Positions 34,393 to 46,400 of a stretch of 64,000 nt of DNA are shown piece by piece. The translations under genes and the position numbers were made by a program. Location of the stretch: NCBI GenBank assembly GCA_963995525.1, contig OZ023210.1, positions 62,808,833 to 62,872,832 of the forward strand, read 5' to 3'. The notes beneath the pieces are model-generated. The model saw nothing but the letters and a program-made list of their open reading frames with translations, did not search any database and was not told the origin of the DNA. Source of the DNA: Escarpia spicata (taxonomy: Eukaryota > Annelida > Polychaeta > Sabellida > Siboglinidae). Position 1 is the first letter of the stretch; every line of letters starts with the position of its first letter.

Positions 34393-36929
34393 GTAAAAAC
34401 AGCACAAATAAATCAACAAATAACAGTCTGGAAAACTCTTCTGAAGCTGGATATAAATGTGTTTGTTTAAATGCAAGGAGTATAGTAAACAAAATAATTG
34501 AACTAAACATTATGGTAGAAGATATTGACCCTCATATAATAGGTATAACCGAATCCTGGACCACCACCGATATATCAGATGCTGAATTGGGACTGACAGG
34601 ATATGTAATGTTTAGAAAAGATAGAATAGGAAGAAAGGGAGGTGGAGTTATTTTATATATTAAAGAATCTATTCAGGCTTATGAAATAAAATTAGAAAGA
34701 GAAGCAGATTGCGAAGAAGCTGTTTGGTGTAACATAGTTACAGGAAACTCAACGTTAACAGTTGGGTTAGTTTACCGAAGTCCAAACATAAGCATAGAAG
34801 ACAATGAAAAAATACAAAACGCTATAAGGGAAGTAAGCAAACGGGACTGTATTATTATGGGGGATTTTAACCATGGGCATATACAATGGAAATCTCTACA
34901 GAGTATGGGGAGAGAGGACCACAAGTTTTTAGTTTTAGTTCAAGATACATTCCTTTCTCAACATGTGCTAGAACCAACCAAGGGTGAGAATGTGTTAGAC
35001 ATAGTTTTGTCCTCACAGAATGAATTAGTTGACAATGTCAAGATATGTGAGCCACTGGGGAGTAGCGATCACAACCAGATACATTTTACCATCAAAGTAA
35101 AATCAGAAAGGAATAGCAAAAAGCAGTATAGGAGAAATTTCCACAAAGGAAGGTATAAGGACATGAGGAAATATTTAGCAAAGATAGACTGGAATAAGAC
35201 ACTGAAAAATAAGACGGCAACAGAATGCTGGAATATATTAAAGAGTGAAATTAAGTGCATAATCGATAAATTTGTACCCTTCAAAAAACATGGAAAACGG
35301 TCCAAAAAGAAACACTTATCGAAAGAAGCCATTATAAAAATTAAGTATAAACAAATGATGTGGAAGTCATATAGATGTACTGGAAATGATGAAGACTACA
35401 ACAGTTATAAAGAAGCACTTAACCAAGCTACAGCTGAAATTAGAAATTCAAAGAGAAGCTATGAACAACAATTAGCTAGTAATATAAAACATGACAGCAA
35501 GAGTTTTTATGCGTATGTTCGAAGCAAACAGAAAGTTCAAGATAAGGTCGGTCCTCTAGAAGATAGTGCTGGAAATATAATATCAGAGGGATTCATAATG
35601 ACAGAAGACCTGAATGAGTACTTTAGTTCAGTGTTTACCAGGGAAGATATTAGTTCACTGCCAATACCAGAGGCTAAGTTCAAGGGGGCAGATTCAGACT
35701 ATTTAGGACAATTAATTGTAACCCCGGAAATGGTAGCTAAGAAAATAAGGACTATGAAGGAGAATAAATCACCTGGAGTGGATGGTATTCCACCCAAACT
35801 ACTATTGGAAATTGTAGAACAAATTAGCATACCACTTGCAACAGTTTTCAACTTGTCATTAGAAGAGGGAATGGTTCCTTTAGAATGGAAAGAAGCAAAC
35901 ATTATACCGTTATTCAAAAAAGGTTCGAGAAACAAGTCAGAGAACTATAGACCAGTGAGTTTAACATCAGTGATTTGTAAATTATTAGAAAGACTAATTA
36001 AAGATCACATGGTGGATTTTCTTGTTAAACAAAACTTGATAAACCCACTTCAACATGGTTTTTTTAAAGCGAGGTCATGCTTAACAAATATGTTATGTTT
36101 TTTGGAAGACATCACTAAGTGGGTAGATGAGGGATCACCAGTAGATATCGTCTACTTAGATTTTCAAAAAGCTTTTGACAAAGTACCACATCAAAGATTA
36201 CTGCTTAAACTAAAGGCCCATGGCATAGGAAATGGTATACTAAACTGGATAGAACAATGGCTGATTGACAGAAGACAACGTGTAGTAGTTGATGGGGAGG
36301 CTTCAAACTGGAAATCGGTATTGAGTGGGGTACCACAGGGATCAGTATTAGGTCCTATATTATTCTTAATATACATCAACGATTTGGATGATGAAATAAC
36401 AAGCAAGGTGTTGAAATTTGCGGATGATACAAAAGTGTTTAGAAGGATTAAAAGTGATGGAGATAGACAGCATTTACAAGATGATCTTGACAGGTTGATC
36501 AAATGGTCTGAAAAGTGGCAAATGATGTTCAATTTTGGGAAATGTAAATGCCTCCACATAGGACATGGGAACGAAGAGGTAGAATATACAATGGGGGGTA
36601 CTGTACTAAGTACTACTGTAAAAGAAAAGGACTTAGGGTTAACTGTTAGTGCTGATATGAAGATTTCAGAGCAGTGCGGAATTGCAGCTTCAAAGGGAAA
36701 TCAAATCCTTGGATTAATTAGGCGAAACATAACGTATAAGGAAAAAGAGCTAATAATACCGCTGTACAAAACAATAGTTAGGCCTCATTTAGAATATTGT
36801 ATTCAAGCGTGGAGGCCATATCGCAGGAAGGACATAGATATGCTAGAAAGAGTGCAGAGGAGAGCAACTAAAATGATACCAAATCTGAGGGATCTTAGTT
36901 ATGAAATACGCCTAAAAAATGCGGTTTAA
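34329..36929 (+). CDS. CR1 ORF2: apurinic-like endonuclease plus reverse transcriptase (C-terminal frameshift)
   Basis: 866 codons from the ATG at 34,329. The EEP-type endonuclease spans residues ~35-260: 'CLNARSIVNK', 'IIGITESW' (catalytic Glu, ~72), 'CIIMGDFNHGHIQW' (Asp/Asn, ~176), 'LGSSDHNQIHF' (catalytic His, ~245). The reverse transcriptase spans ~440-800: 'KSPGVDGIPPKLL', 'NYRPVSLTSVICKLLERL', 'VYLDFQKAFDKVPHQRLL' (first Asp, ~609), 'LSGVPQGSVLGPILFLIYIN' (~665), 'LKFADDTKVF' (catalytic Asp pair, ~697), 'KDLGLTVSADM'. All these catalytic residues are present. The frame is lost at an A-run at 36,912-36,919, where one base appears missing, and closes at 36,929. The remaining C-terminus is open at 36,930-37,225. 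It nicks target DNA and primes reverse transcription of its own RNA in the known mechanism. Length is typical for CR1 ORF2. Confidence 0.93.
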   Translation: MHLFKLYSQGGLKEKPENGGIGKNSTNKSTNNSLENSSEAGYKCVCLNARSIVNKIIELNIMVEDIDPHIIGITESWTTTDISDAELGLTGYVMFRKDRIGRKGGGVILYIKESIQAYEIKLEREADCEEAVWCNIVTGNSTLTVGLVYRSPNISIEDNEKIQNAIREVSKRDCIIMGDFNHGHIQWKSLQSMGREDHKFLVLVQDTFLSQHVLEPTKGENVLDIVLSSQNELVDNVKICEPLGSSDHNQIHFTIKVKSERNSKKQYRRNFHKGRYKDMRKYLAKIDWNKTLKNKTATECWNILKSEIKCIIDKFVPFKKHGKRSKKKHLSKEAIIKIKYKQMMWKSYRCTGNDEDYNSYKEALNQATAEIRNSKRSYEQQLASNIKHDSKSFYAYVRSKQKVQDKVGPLEDSAGNIISEGFIMTEDLNEYFSSVFTREDISSLPIPEAKFKGADSDYLGQLIVTPEMVAKKIRTMKENKSPGVDGIPPKLLLEIVEQISIPLATVFNLSLEEGMVPLEWKEANIIPLFKKGSRNKSENYRPVSLTSVICKLLERLIKDHMVDFLVKQNLINPLQHGFFKARSCLTNMLCFLEDITKWVDEGSPVDIVYLDFQKAFDKVPHQRLLLKLKAHGIGNGILNWIEQWLIDRRQRVVVDGEASNWKSVLSGVPQGSVLGPILFLIYINDLDDEITSKVLKFADDTKVFRRIKSDGDRQHLQDDLDRLIKWSEKWQMMFNFGKCKCLHIGHGNEEVEYTMGGTVLSTTVKEKDLGLTVSADMKISEQCGIAASKGNQILGLIRRNITYKEKELIIPLYKTIVRPHLEYCIQAWRPYRRKDIDMLERVQRRATKMIPNLRDLSYEIRLKNAV

Positions 36930-37225
36930 CAACACTAGAGACCAGGAGATTGAGAGGAGATCAGATAGAAGTGTTTAAAATATTGAAGGGTTATGAAAAT
37001 ATTGATAGAAATATGTTTTTCTCAGTTAAGAAAGATAGAAGGACTAGAGGACATGATCTTGCATTAGCAAAGGAGCAGAGTAGATTGGATATAAGAAAGT
37101 TTTCATTTTCACAAAGGACTGTAAATGAATGGAACAGATTACCTGCTGATTGTGTGGGTGCTAGTAGAGTGAATATGTTTAAAAATAAAATCGACACATA
37201 CCTCAGACGGGCGGGATACACATAG
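36930..37225 (+). pseudogene. CR1 ORF2 C-terminal end in shifted frame
   Basis: Continues the C-terminal domain after the single-base frameshift: 'RGDQIEVFKILKGYENIDRN' and 'FSFSQRTVNEWNRLPADCVG', a motif common to the C-termini of CR1/Jockey-type proteins, then a stop at 37,223-37,225. The 3' UTR follows. Confidence 0.85.
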
Positions 37226-37324
37226 ATAAAAAGGTCGGGCTCTCGATAAGCCAAGGGCTTCCTTGTCCACCTGCTACCTAGAGTTAATTCTCTGGGTGGC
37301 AATCTTGTTAAATCTTGTTAATTC

Positions 37325-37369
37325 CAAGGGTCTAGGCACATGTGCCCCTAGCCCCCCGGTCCCACCTAC
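37325..37369. mobile_element. Possible right end of repeat 'R'
   Basis: A G/C-rich stretch with a near-palindrome around 'ggcacatgtgcccctagccc', next to the repeated 7-mer 'gagtaag'. It may be the other end of the element starting at 32,758. Weak evidence. Confidence 0.3.
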
Positions 37370-37488
37370 GAGTAAGTTCCATAAAGTTGGTGCGGCAACC
37401 GAAAAGGATCGAGTTCCAGCTTTCGTAGTAACCATGGGAACGAGAGGTCGACTAGAATCGTCCGAACGAAGCTGTTTTTGTTGGAGTG
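37370..37488 (-). mobile_element. L2-like LINE coding fragment (part 2 of the split copy), edge of the satellite
   Basis: Aligns with 14,545-14,675: 'gttccataaagttggtgcgg', 'gatcgagttccagctttcgt' and 'gggaacgagaggtcgacta' match the antisense of the L2 'GTRSFSVAAPTLWNLL' region. It begins with the duplicated 'gagtaag' and runs without a break into the first satellite unit. Confidence 0.88.
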
Positions 37489-40400
37489 GGCATTAAATGT
37501 AGATATGCAGGGATTGAGAGAGTCACAGTCAGCCGAGAAAGCATTTAACGTAGGAGTGCAGGTTGTTTGGATGACAGGGACTGAGAAAGTCACAGTCAGC
37601 CGAGAAAGCATTAAATGTAGGTATGCAGGTTGTTTGGATGTCAAGGATTGAGAGAGTCACAGTCAGCCGAGAAAGCACTAAATGTAGGTATGCAGGTTGT
37701 TTGGATGACAGGGATTGAGAGAGTCACAGTCAGCCGAGAAAGCACTAAATGTAGGTATGCAGGTTGTTTGGATGACAGCGATTGAGAGAGTCACAGTCAG
37801 CCGAGAAAGCACGAAATGTAGGTATGCAGGTTGTTTGGATGTCAAGGATTGAGAGAGTCACAGTCAGCCGAGAAAGCACTAAATGTAGGTATGCAGGTTG
37901 TTTGGATGACAGGGATTGAGAGAGACACAGTCAGCCACGAAAACATTTAACGTAGGAGTGCAGGTTGTTTAGGTGACAGGGATTGAGAGAGTCACAGTCA
38001 GCCGAGAAAGCACTAAATGCAGATATGCAGGTTGTTTGGATGACAGGGATTGAGTGAGTCACCGTCAGCCGAGAAAACATTTAACGTAGGAGTGCAGGTT
38101 GTTTTGATGACAGGGATTGAGTGAGTCACAGTAAGCCGAAAAAACATTTAACGTAGGATTGCAGGTTGTTTGGATGACAGGGATTGAGAGAGTCACAGTC
38201 AGCCGAGAAAGCATTTAACGTAGGAGTGCAGGTTGTTTGGATGACAGGGATTGAGAGAGGCACAGTCAGCCGAGAAAACATTTAACGTAGGAGTGCAGGA
38301 TGTTTGGATGACAGGGATTGAGAGAGGCACAGTCAGCCGAGAAAGCATTTAACGTAGGAGTGCAGGTTGTTTGGATGACAGGGATTTAGAGAGTCACAGT
38401 AAGCCGAAAAAACATTTAATGTAGGATTGCAGGTTGTTTGGATGACAGGGATTGAGAGAGTCACAGTCAGCCGAGAAAGCATTTAACGTAGGAGTGCAGG
38501 TTGTTTGGATGACAGGGATTGAGAGAGGCACAGTCAGCCGAGAAAACATTTAACGTAGGAGTGCAGGATGTTTGGATGACAGGGATTGAGAGAGGCACAG
38601 TCAGCCGAGAAAGCATTTAACGTAGGAGTGCAGGTTGTTTGGATGGCAGGGATTGAGAAAGTCACAGTCAGCCGAGAAAGCACGAAATGTAGGAATGCAG
38701 GTTGTTTGGATGACAGGGATTGAGAGAGTCACAGTCAGCCGAGAAAGCACTAAATGTAGGTATGCAGGTTGTTTGGATGACAGGGATTGAGATAGTCACA
38801 GTCAGCCGAGAAAGCACTAAATGTAGGTATGCAGGTTGTTTGGATGACAGGGACTGAGAGAGTCACAGTCAGCCGAGAAAGCACTAAATGTAGGTATGCA
38901 GGTTGTTTGGATGACAGGGATTGAAAGAGTCACAGTCAGCCGAGAAAGCACTAAATGTAGGTATGCGGGTTGTTTGGATGACAGGGACTGAGAGAGTCAC
39001 AGTCAGCCGAGAAAACATTAAATGTAAGTATGCAGGTTGTTTGGATGACAGGCATTGAGAGACTCACAGTCAGCCGAGAAAGCACTAAAGGTAGGTATGC
39101 GGGTTGTTTGGATGACAGGGACTGAGAGAGTCACAGTCAGCCGAGAAAGCATTAAATGTAAGTATGCAGGTTGTTTGGATGAAAGGGATTGAGAGAGTCA
39201 CAGTCAGCCGAGAAAGCACTAAACGTAGGTATGCAGGTTGTTTGGATGACAGGGACTGACAAAATCACAGTCAGCCGAGAAAGCATTAAATGTAGGTATG
39301 CAGGTTGTTTGGATGACAGGGATTGAGAGAGTCACAGTCAGCCGAGAAAGCACTAAATGTAGGTATGCGGGTTGTTTAGATGACAGGGATTGAGAGAGTC
39401 ACAGTCAGCCGAGAAAGCACTAAATGTAGGTATGCAGGTTGTTTAGATGACAGGGACTGAGAGAATCACAGTCAGCCGAGAAAGCATTAAATGTAGGTAT
39501 GCAGGTTGTTTGGATGACAGGGATTGAGAGAGTCACAGTCAGTCGAGAAAGCATTAAATGTAGGTTTGCAGGTTGTTTGGATGAGAGGGATTGAGAGAGT
39601 CACAGTCAGCCGAGAAAGCACTAAATGTAGGTATGCAGGTTGTTTAGATGACAGGGATTGAGAGAGTCACAGTCAACCGAGAAAGCACTAAATGTAGATA
39701 TGCAGGTTGTTTGGATGACAGGGATTGAGAGAGTCACAGTCAGCCGAGAAAGCATTAAATGTAGGTTTGCAGGTAGTTTGGATGACAGGGATTGAGACAG
39801 TCACAGTCAGCCGAGAAAGCATTAAATGTAGGTATGCAGGTTGTTTGGATGACAGGGATTGAGAGAGTCACAGTCAGCCGAGAAAGCACTAAATGTAGGT
39901 TTGCAGGTTGTTTGGATGTCAGGGATTGAGAGAGTCACAGTCAGCCGAGAAAGCACTAAATGTAGGTATGCAGGTTGTTTGGATGACAGGGACTGAGAGA
40001 GTCATAGTCAGCCGAGAAAGCACTAAATGTAGGTATGCAGGTTGTTTGGATGACAGGGATTGAGAGAGTGGCAGTCAGCCGAGAAAGCACTAAATGTAGA
40101 TATGCAGGTTGTTTGGATGACAGGGATTGAGAGAGTCACAGTCAGCCGAGAAAACCTTTAACGTAGGAGTGCAGGTTGTTTGGATGACAGGGATTGAGAG
40201 AGTCACAGTCAGCCGCGAAAACATTTAACGTAGGAGTGCAGGTTGTTTGGGTGACAGGGATTGAGAGAGTCACAGTCAGACGAGAAAGCACTAAATGTAA
40301 ATATGCAGGTTGTTCGGATGACAGGGATTGAAAGAGTGACAGTCAGCCGAGAAAGCACTAAATGCAGATATGCAGGTTGGTTGGATGACAGGGATTAAGT

Positions 40401-43400
40401 GAGTCACCGTCAGCCGAGAAAACATTTAACGTAGGAGTGCAGGTTGTTTTGATGACAGGGATTGAGTGAGTCACAGTAAGCTGAAAAAACATTTAACGTA
40501 GGATTGCAGGTTGTTTGGATGACAGGGATTGAGAGAGTCACAGTCAGCCGATAAAGCATTTAACGTAGGAGTGCAGGTTGTTTGGATGAGAGGGATTGAG
40601 AGAGGCACAGTCAGCCGAGAAAACATTTAACGTAGGAGTGCCGGATGTTTGGATGACAGGGATTGAGAGAGGCACAGTCAGCCGAGAAAACATTTAACGT
40701 AGGATTGCAGGTTGTTTGGATGACAGGGATTGAGAGAGTCATAGCCAGCCGAGAAAGCATTTAACGTAGGATTGCAGGTTGTTTGGATGACAGGGATTTA
40801 GAGAGTCACAGTCAGCCGAGAAAACATGTAACGTAGGAGTGCAGGTTGTTTGGATGACAGGGATTGAGAGAGTCATAGTCAGCGGAGAAAGCATTTAACG
40901 TAGGAGTGCAGGTTGTTTGGATGACAGGGATTGAGAGAGTCACAGTCAGCCGAGAAAACATTTAACGTAGGATTGCAGGATGTTTGGATGACAGGGATTG
41001 AGAGAGTCATAGCCAGAAGAAAGCATTTAACGTAGGAGTGCAGGTTGTTTGGATGACAGGGATTGAGACAGTCATAGTCAGCCGAGAAAGCATTTAACGT
41101 AGGAGTGCAGGTTGTTTGGATGACAGGGATTGAGATAGTCATAGTCAGCCGAGAAAGCATTTAACGTAGGAGTGCAGGTTGTTTGGATGACAGGGATTGA
41201 GAGAGTCACAGTCAGCCGAGAAAGCATTTAACGTAGGAGTGCAGGTTGTTTTGATGACAGGGATTGAGTGAGTCACAGTAAGCCGAAAAAACATTTAACG
41301 TAGGATTGCAGGTTGTTTGGATGACAGGGATTGAGAGAGTCACAGTCAGCCGAGAAAGCATTTAACGTAGGAGTGCAGGTTGTTTGGATGACAGGGATTG
41401 AGAGAGGCACAGTCAGCCGAGAAAACATTTAACGTAGGAGTGCAGGATGTTTGGATGACAGGGATTGAGAGAGGCACAGTCAGCCGAGAAAGCATTTAAC
41501 GTAGGAGTGCAGGTTGTTTGGATGACAGGGATTTAGAGAGTCACAGTAAGCCGAAAAAACATTTAACGTAGGATTGCAGGTTGTTTGGATGACAGGGATT
41601 GAGAGAGTCACAGTCAGCCGAGAAAGCATTTAACGTAGGAGTGCAGGTTGTTTGGATGACAGGGATTGAGAGACGCACAGTCAGCCGAGAAAACATTTAA
41701 CGTAGGAGTGCAGGATGTTTGGATGACAGGGATTGAGAGAGGCACAGTCAGCCGAGAAAACATTTAACGTAGGAGTGCAGGATGTTTGGATGACAGGGAT
41801 TGAGAGAGGCACAGTCAGCCGAGAAAGCATTTAACGTAGGAGTGCAGGTTGTTTGGATGGCAGGGATTGAGAGAGGCACAGTCAGCCGAGAAAACATTTA
41901 ACGTGGGGAGTGCAGGATGTTTGGATGACAGGGATTGAGAGAGGCACAGTCAGCCGAGAAAACATTTAACGTAGGAGTGCAGGATGTTTGGATGACAGGG
42001 ATTGAGAGAGGCACAGTCAGCCGAGAAAGCATTTAACGTAGGAGTGCAGGTTGTTTGGATGACAGGGATTTAGAGAGTCACAGTAAGCCGAAAAAACATT
42101 TAACGTAGGATTGCAGGTTGTTTGGATGACAGGGATTGAGAGAGTCACAGTCAGCCGAGAAAGCATTTAACGTAGGAGTGCAGGTTGTTTGGATGACAGG
42201 GATTGAGAGAGGCACAGTCAGCCGAGAAAACATTTAACGTAGGAGTGCAGGATGTTTGGATGACAGGGATTGAGAGAAGCACAGTCAGCCGAGAAAACAT
42301 TTAACGTAGGAGTGCAGGATGTTTGGATGACAGGGATTGAGAGAGGCACAGTCAGCCGAGAAAGCATTTAACGTAGGAGTGCAGGTTGTTTGGATGGCAG
42401 GGATTGAGAAAGTCACAGTCAGCCGAGAAAGCACGAAATGTAGGAATGCAGGTTGTTTGGATGACAGGGATTGAGAGAGTCACAGTCAGCCGAGAAAGCA
42501 CTAAATGTAGGTATGCAGGTTGTTTGGATAACAGGGATTGAGAGAGTCACAGTCAGCCGAGAAAGCACTAAATGTAGGTATGCAGGTTGTTTGGATGACA
42601 GGGACTGAGAGAGTCACAGTCAGCCGAGAAAGCACTAAATGTAGGTATGCAGGTTGTTTGGATGACAGGGATTGAAAAAGTCACAGTCAGCCGAGAAAGC
42701 ACTAAATGTAGGTATGCGGGTTGTTTGGATGACAGGGACTGAGAGAGTCACAGTCAGCCGAGAAAGCATTAAATGTAAGTATGCAGGTTGTTTGGATGAC
42801 AGGGATTGAGAGAGTCACAGTCAGCCAAGAAAGCACTAAATGTAGGTATGCGGGTTGTTTAGATGACAGGGATTGAGAGAGTCACAGTCAGCCGAGAAAG
42901 CACTAAATGTAGGTATGCAGGTTGTTTAGATGACAGGGACTGAGAGAATCACAGTCAGCCGAGAAAGCATTAAATGTAGGTATGCAGGTTGTTTGGATGA
43001 CAGGGATTGAGAGAGTCACAGTCAGCCGAGAAAGCATTAAATGTAGGTTTGCAGGTTGTTTGGATGAGAGGGATTGAGAGAGTCACAGTCAGCCGAGAAA
43101 GCACTAAATGTAGGTATGCAGGATGTTTAGATGACAGGGATTGAGAGAGTCACAGTCAGCCGAGAAAGCACTAAATGTAGATATGCAGGTTGTTTGGATG
43201 ACAGGGATTGAGAGAGTCACAGTCAGCCGAGAAAGCATTAAATGTAGGTTTGCAGGTTGTTTGGATGACAGGGATTGAGAGAGTCACAGTCAGCCGAGAA
43301 AGCATTAAATGTAGGTTTGCAGGTTGTTTGGATGACAGGGATTGAGAGAGTCACAGTCAGCCGAGAAAGCATTAAATGTAGGTATGCAGGTTGTTTGGTT

Positions 43401-46400
43401 GACAGGGATTGAGAGAATCACAGTCAGCCGAGAAAGCACTAAATGTAGGTTTGCAGGTTGTTTGGATGTCAGGGATTGAGAGAGTCACAGTCAGCCGAGA
43501 AAGCACTAAATGTAGGTATGCAGGTTGTTTGGATGACAGGGACTGAGAGAGTCATAGTCAGCCGAGAAAGCACTAAATGTAGGTATGCAGGTTGTTTGGA
43601 TGACAGGGATTGAGAGAGTGGCAGTCAGCCGAGAAAGCACTAAATGTAGATATGCAGGTTGTTTGGATGACAGGGATTGAGAGAGTCACAGTCAGCCGAG
43701 AAAACCTTTAACGTAGGAGTGCAGGTTGATTCGATGACAGGGATTGAGAATGTCACAGTCAGCCGAAAAAACATTTAACGTAGGAGTGCAGGTTGTTTGG
43801 ATGACAGGGATTGAAAGAGTCACAGTCAGCCGAGAAAGCACTAAATGTAGGTGTGCAGGTTGTTTGGATGACAGGGACTGAGAGAGTCACAGTCAGCCGA
43901 GAAAGCACTAAATGTAGTTATGCAGGTTGTTTGGATGACAGGCATTGAGAGACTCACAGTCAGCCGAGAAAGCACTAAAGGTAGGTATGCGGGTTGTTTG
44001 GATGACAGGGACTGAGAGAGTCACAGTCAGCCGAGAAAGCATTAAATGTAAGTATGCAGGTTGTTTGGATGAAAGGGATTGAGAGAGTCACAGTCAGCCG
44101 AGAAAGCACTAAATGTAGGTATGCAGGTTGTTTGGATGACAGGGATTGAGAGAGTCATAGTCAGCCGAGAAAACATTTAACGTAGGATTGCAGGTTGTTT
44201 GGATGACAGGGATTGAGAGAGTCACAGTCAGCCGAGAAAGCATTTAACGTAGGAGTGCAGGTTGTTTGGATGACAGGGATTGAGAGAGGCACAGTCAGCC
44301 GAGAAAACATTTAACGTAGGAGTGCAGGATGTTTGGATGACAGGGATTGAGAGAGGCACAGTCAGCCGAGAAAGCATTTAACGTAGGAGTGCAGGTTGTT
44401 TGGATGACAGGGATTTAGAGAGTCACAGTAAGCCGAAAAAACATTTAACGTAGGATTGCAGGTTGTTTGGATGACAGGGATTGAGAGAGTCACAGTCAGC
44501 CGAGAAAGCATTTAACGTAGGAGTGCAGGTTGTTTGGATGACAGGGATTGAGAGAGGCACAGTCAGCCGAGAAAACATTTAACGTAGGAGTGCAGGATGT
44601 TTGGATGACAGGGATTGAGAGAGGCACAGTCAGCCGAGAAAACATTTAACGTAGGAGTGCAGGATGTTTGGATGACAGGGATTGAGAGAGGCACAGTCAG
44701 CCGAGAAAACATTTAACGTAGGAGTACAGGATGTTTGGATGACAGGGATTGAGAGAGGCACAGTCAGCCGAGAAAGCATTTAACGTAGGAGTGCAGGTTG
44801 TTTGGATGGCAGGGATTGAGAAAGTCACAGTCAGCCGAGAAAGCACGAAATGTAGGAATGCAGGTTGTTTGGATGACAGGGATTGAGAGAGTCACAGTCA
44901 GCCGAGAAAGCACTAAATGTAGGTATGCAGGTTGTTTGGATAACAGGGATTGAGAGAGTCACAGTCAGCCGAGAAAGCACTAAATGTAGGTATGCAGGTT
45001 GTTTGGATGACAGGGACTGAGAGAGTCACAGTCAGCCGAGAAAGCACTAAATGTAGGTATGCAGGTTGTTTGGATGACAGGGATTGAAAAAGTCACAGTC
45101 AGCCGAGAAAGCACTAAATGTAGGTATGCGGGTTGTTTGGATGACAGGGACTGAGAGAGTCACAGTCAGCCGAGAAAGCATTAAATGTAAGTATGCAGGT
45201 TGTTTGGATGACAGGGATTGAGAGAGTCACAGTCAGCCGAGAAAGCACTAAATGTAGGTATGCGGGTTGTTTAGATGACAGGGATTGAGAGAGTCACAGT
45301 CAGCCGAGAAAGCACTAAATGTAGGTATGCAGGTTGTTTAGATGACAGGGACTGAGAGAATCACAGTCAGCCGAGAAAGCATTAAATGTAGGTATGCAGG
45401 TTGTTTGGATGACAGGGATTGAGAGAGTCACAGTCAGCCGAGAAAGCATTAAATGTAGGTTTGCAGGTTGTTTGGATGAGAGGGATTGAGAGAGTCACAG
45501 TCAGCCGAGAAAGCACTAAATGTAGGTATGCAGGATGTTTAGATGACAGGGATTGAGAGAGTCACAGTCAGCCGAGAAAGCACTAAATGTAGATATGCAG
45601 GTTGTTTGGATGACAGGGAGTGAGAGAGTCACAGTCAGCCGAGAAAGCATTAAATGTAGGTTTGCAGGTTGTTTGGATGACAGGGATTGAGAGAGTCACA
45701 GTCAGCCGAGAAAGCATTAAATGTAAGTATGCAGGTTGTTTGGTTGACAGGGATTGAGAGAATCACAGTCAGCCGAGAAAGCACTAAATGTAGGTTTGCA
45801 GGTTGTTTGGATGTCAGGGATTGAGAGAGTCACAGTCAGCCGAGAAAGCACTAAATGTAGGTATGCAGGTTGTTTGGATGACAGGGACTGAGAGAGTCAT
45901 AGTCAGCCGAGAAAGCACTAAATGTAGATATGCAGGTTGTTTGGATGACAGGGATTGAGAGAGTCACAGTCAGCCGAGAAAACCTTTAACGTAGGAGTGC
46001 AGGTTGATTCGATGACAGGGATTGAGAATGTCACAGTCAGCCGAAAAAACATTTAACGTAGGAGTGCAGGTTGTTTGGATGACAGGGATTGAAAGAGTCA
46101 CAGTCAGCCGAGAAAGCACTAAATGTAGGTGTGCAGGTTGTTTGGATGACAGGGACTGAGAGAGTCACAGTCAGCCGAGAAAGCACTAAATGTAGTTATG
46201 CAGGTTGTTTGGATGACAGGCATTGAGAGACTCACAGTCAGCCGAGAAAGCACTAAAGGTAGGTATGCGGGTTGTTTGGATGACAGGGACTGAGAGAGTC
46301 ACAGTCAGCCGAGAAAGCATTAAATGTAAGTATGCAGGTTGTTTGGATGAAAGGGATTGAGAGAGTCACAGTCAGCCGAGAAAGCACTAAATGTAGGTAT

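Larger units (their letters stand above)
33011..37324 (+). mobile_element. CR1-like LINE, copy 1: nearly complete
   Basis: Carries, in order, a 5' leader (start uncertain), ORF1 (33,128 to 34,392 with lesions), ORF2 (34,329 to 37,225 with one late frameshift) and a ~100-bp 3' UTR ending with a tandem decamer 'aatcttgtta' x2 at 37,301-37,320. CR1-clade elements typically end in short tandem repeats, not poly(A). It is the better preserved sister of the copy at 11,500-16,100. Confidence 0.9.

Noticed and set aside
40879..41160. 93-codon reverse-strand frame in the satellite
   Set aside because: It is the satellite read on the minus strand where local variants happen to remove stops. Its peptide echoes the LINE fragment but has no start context or conservation along the array.
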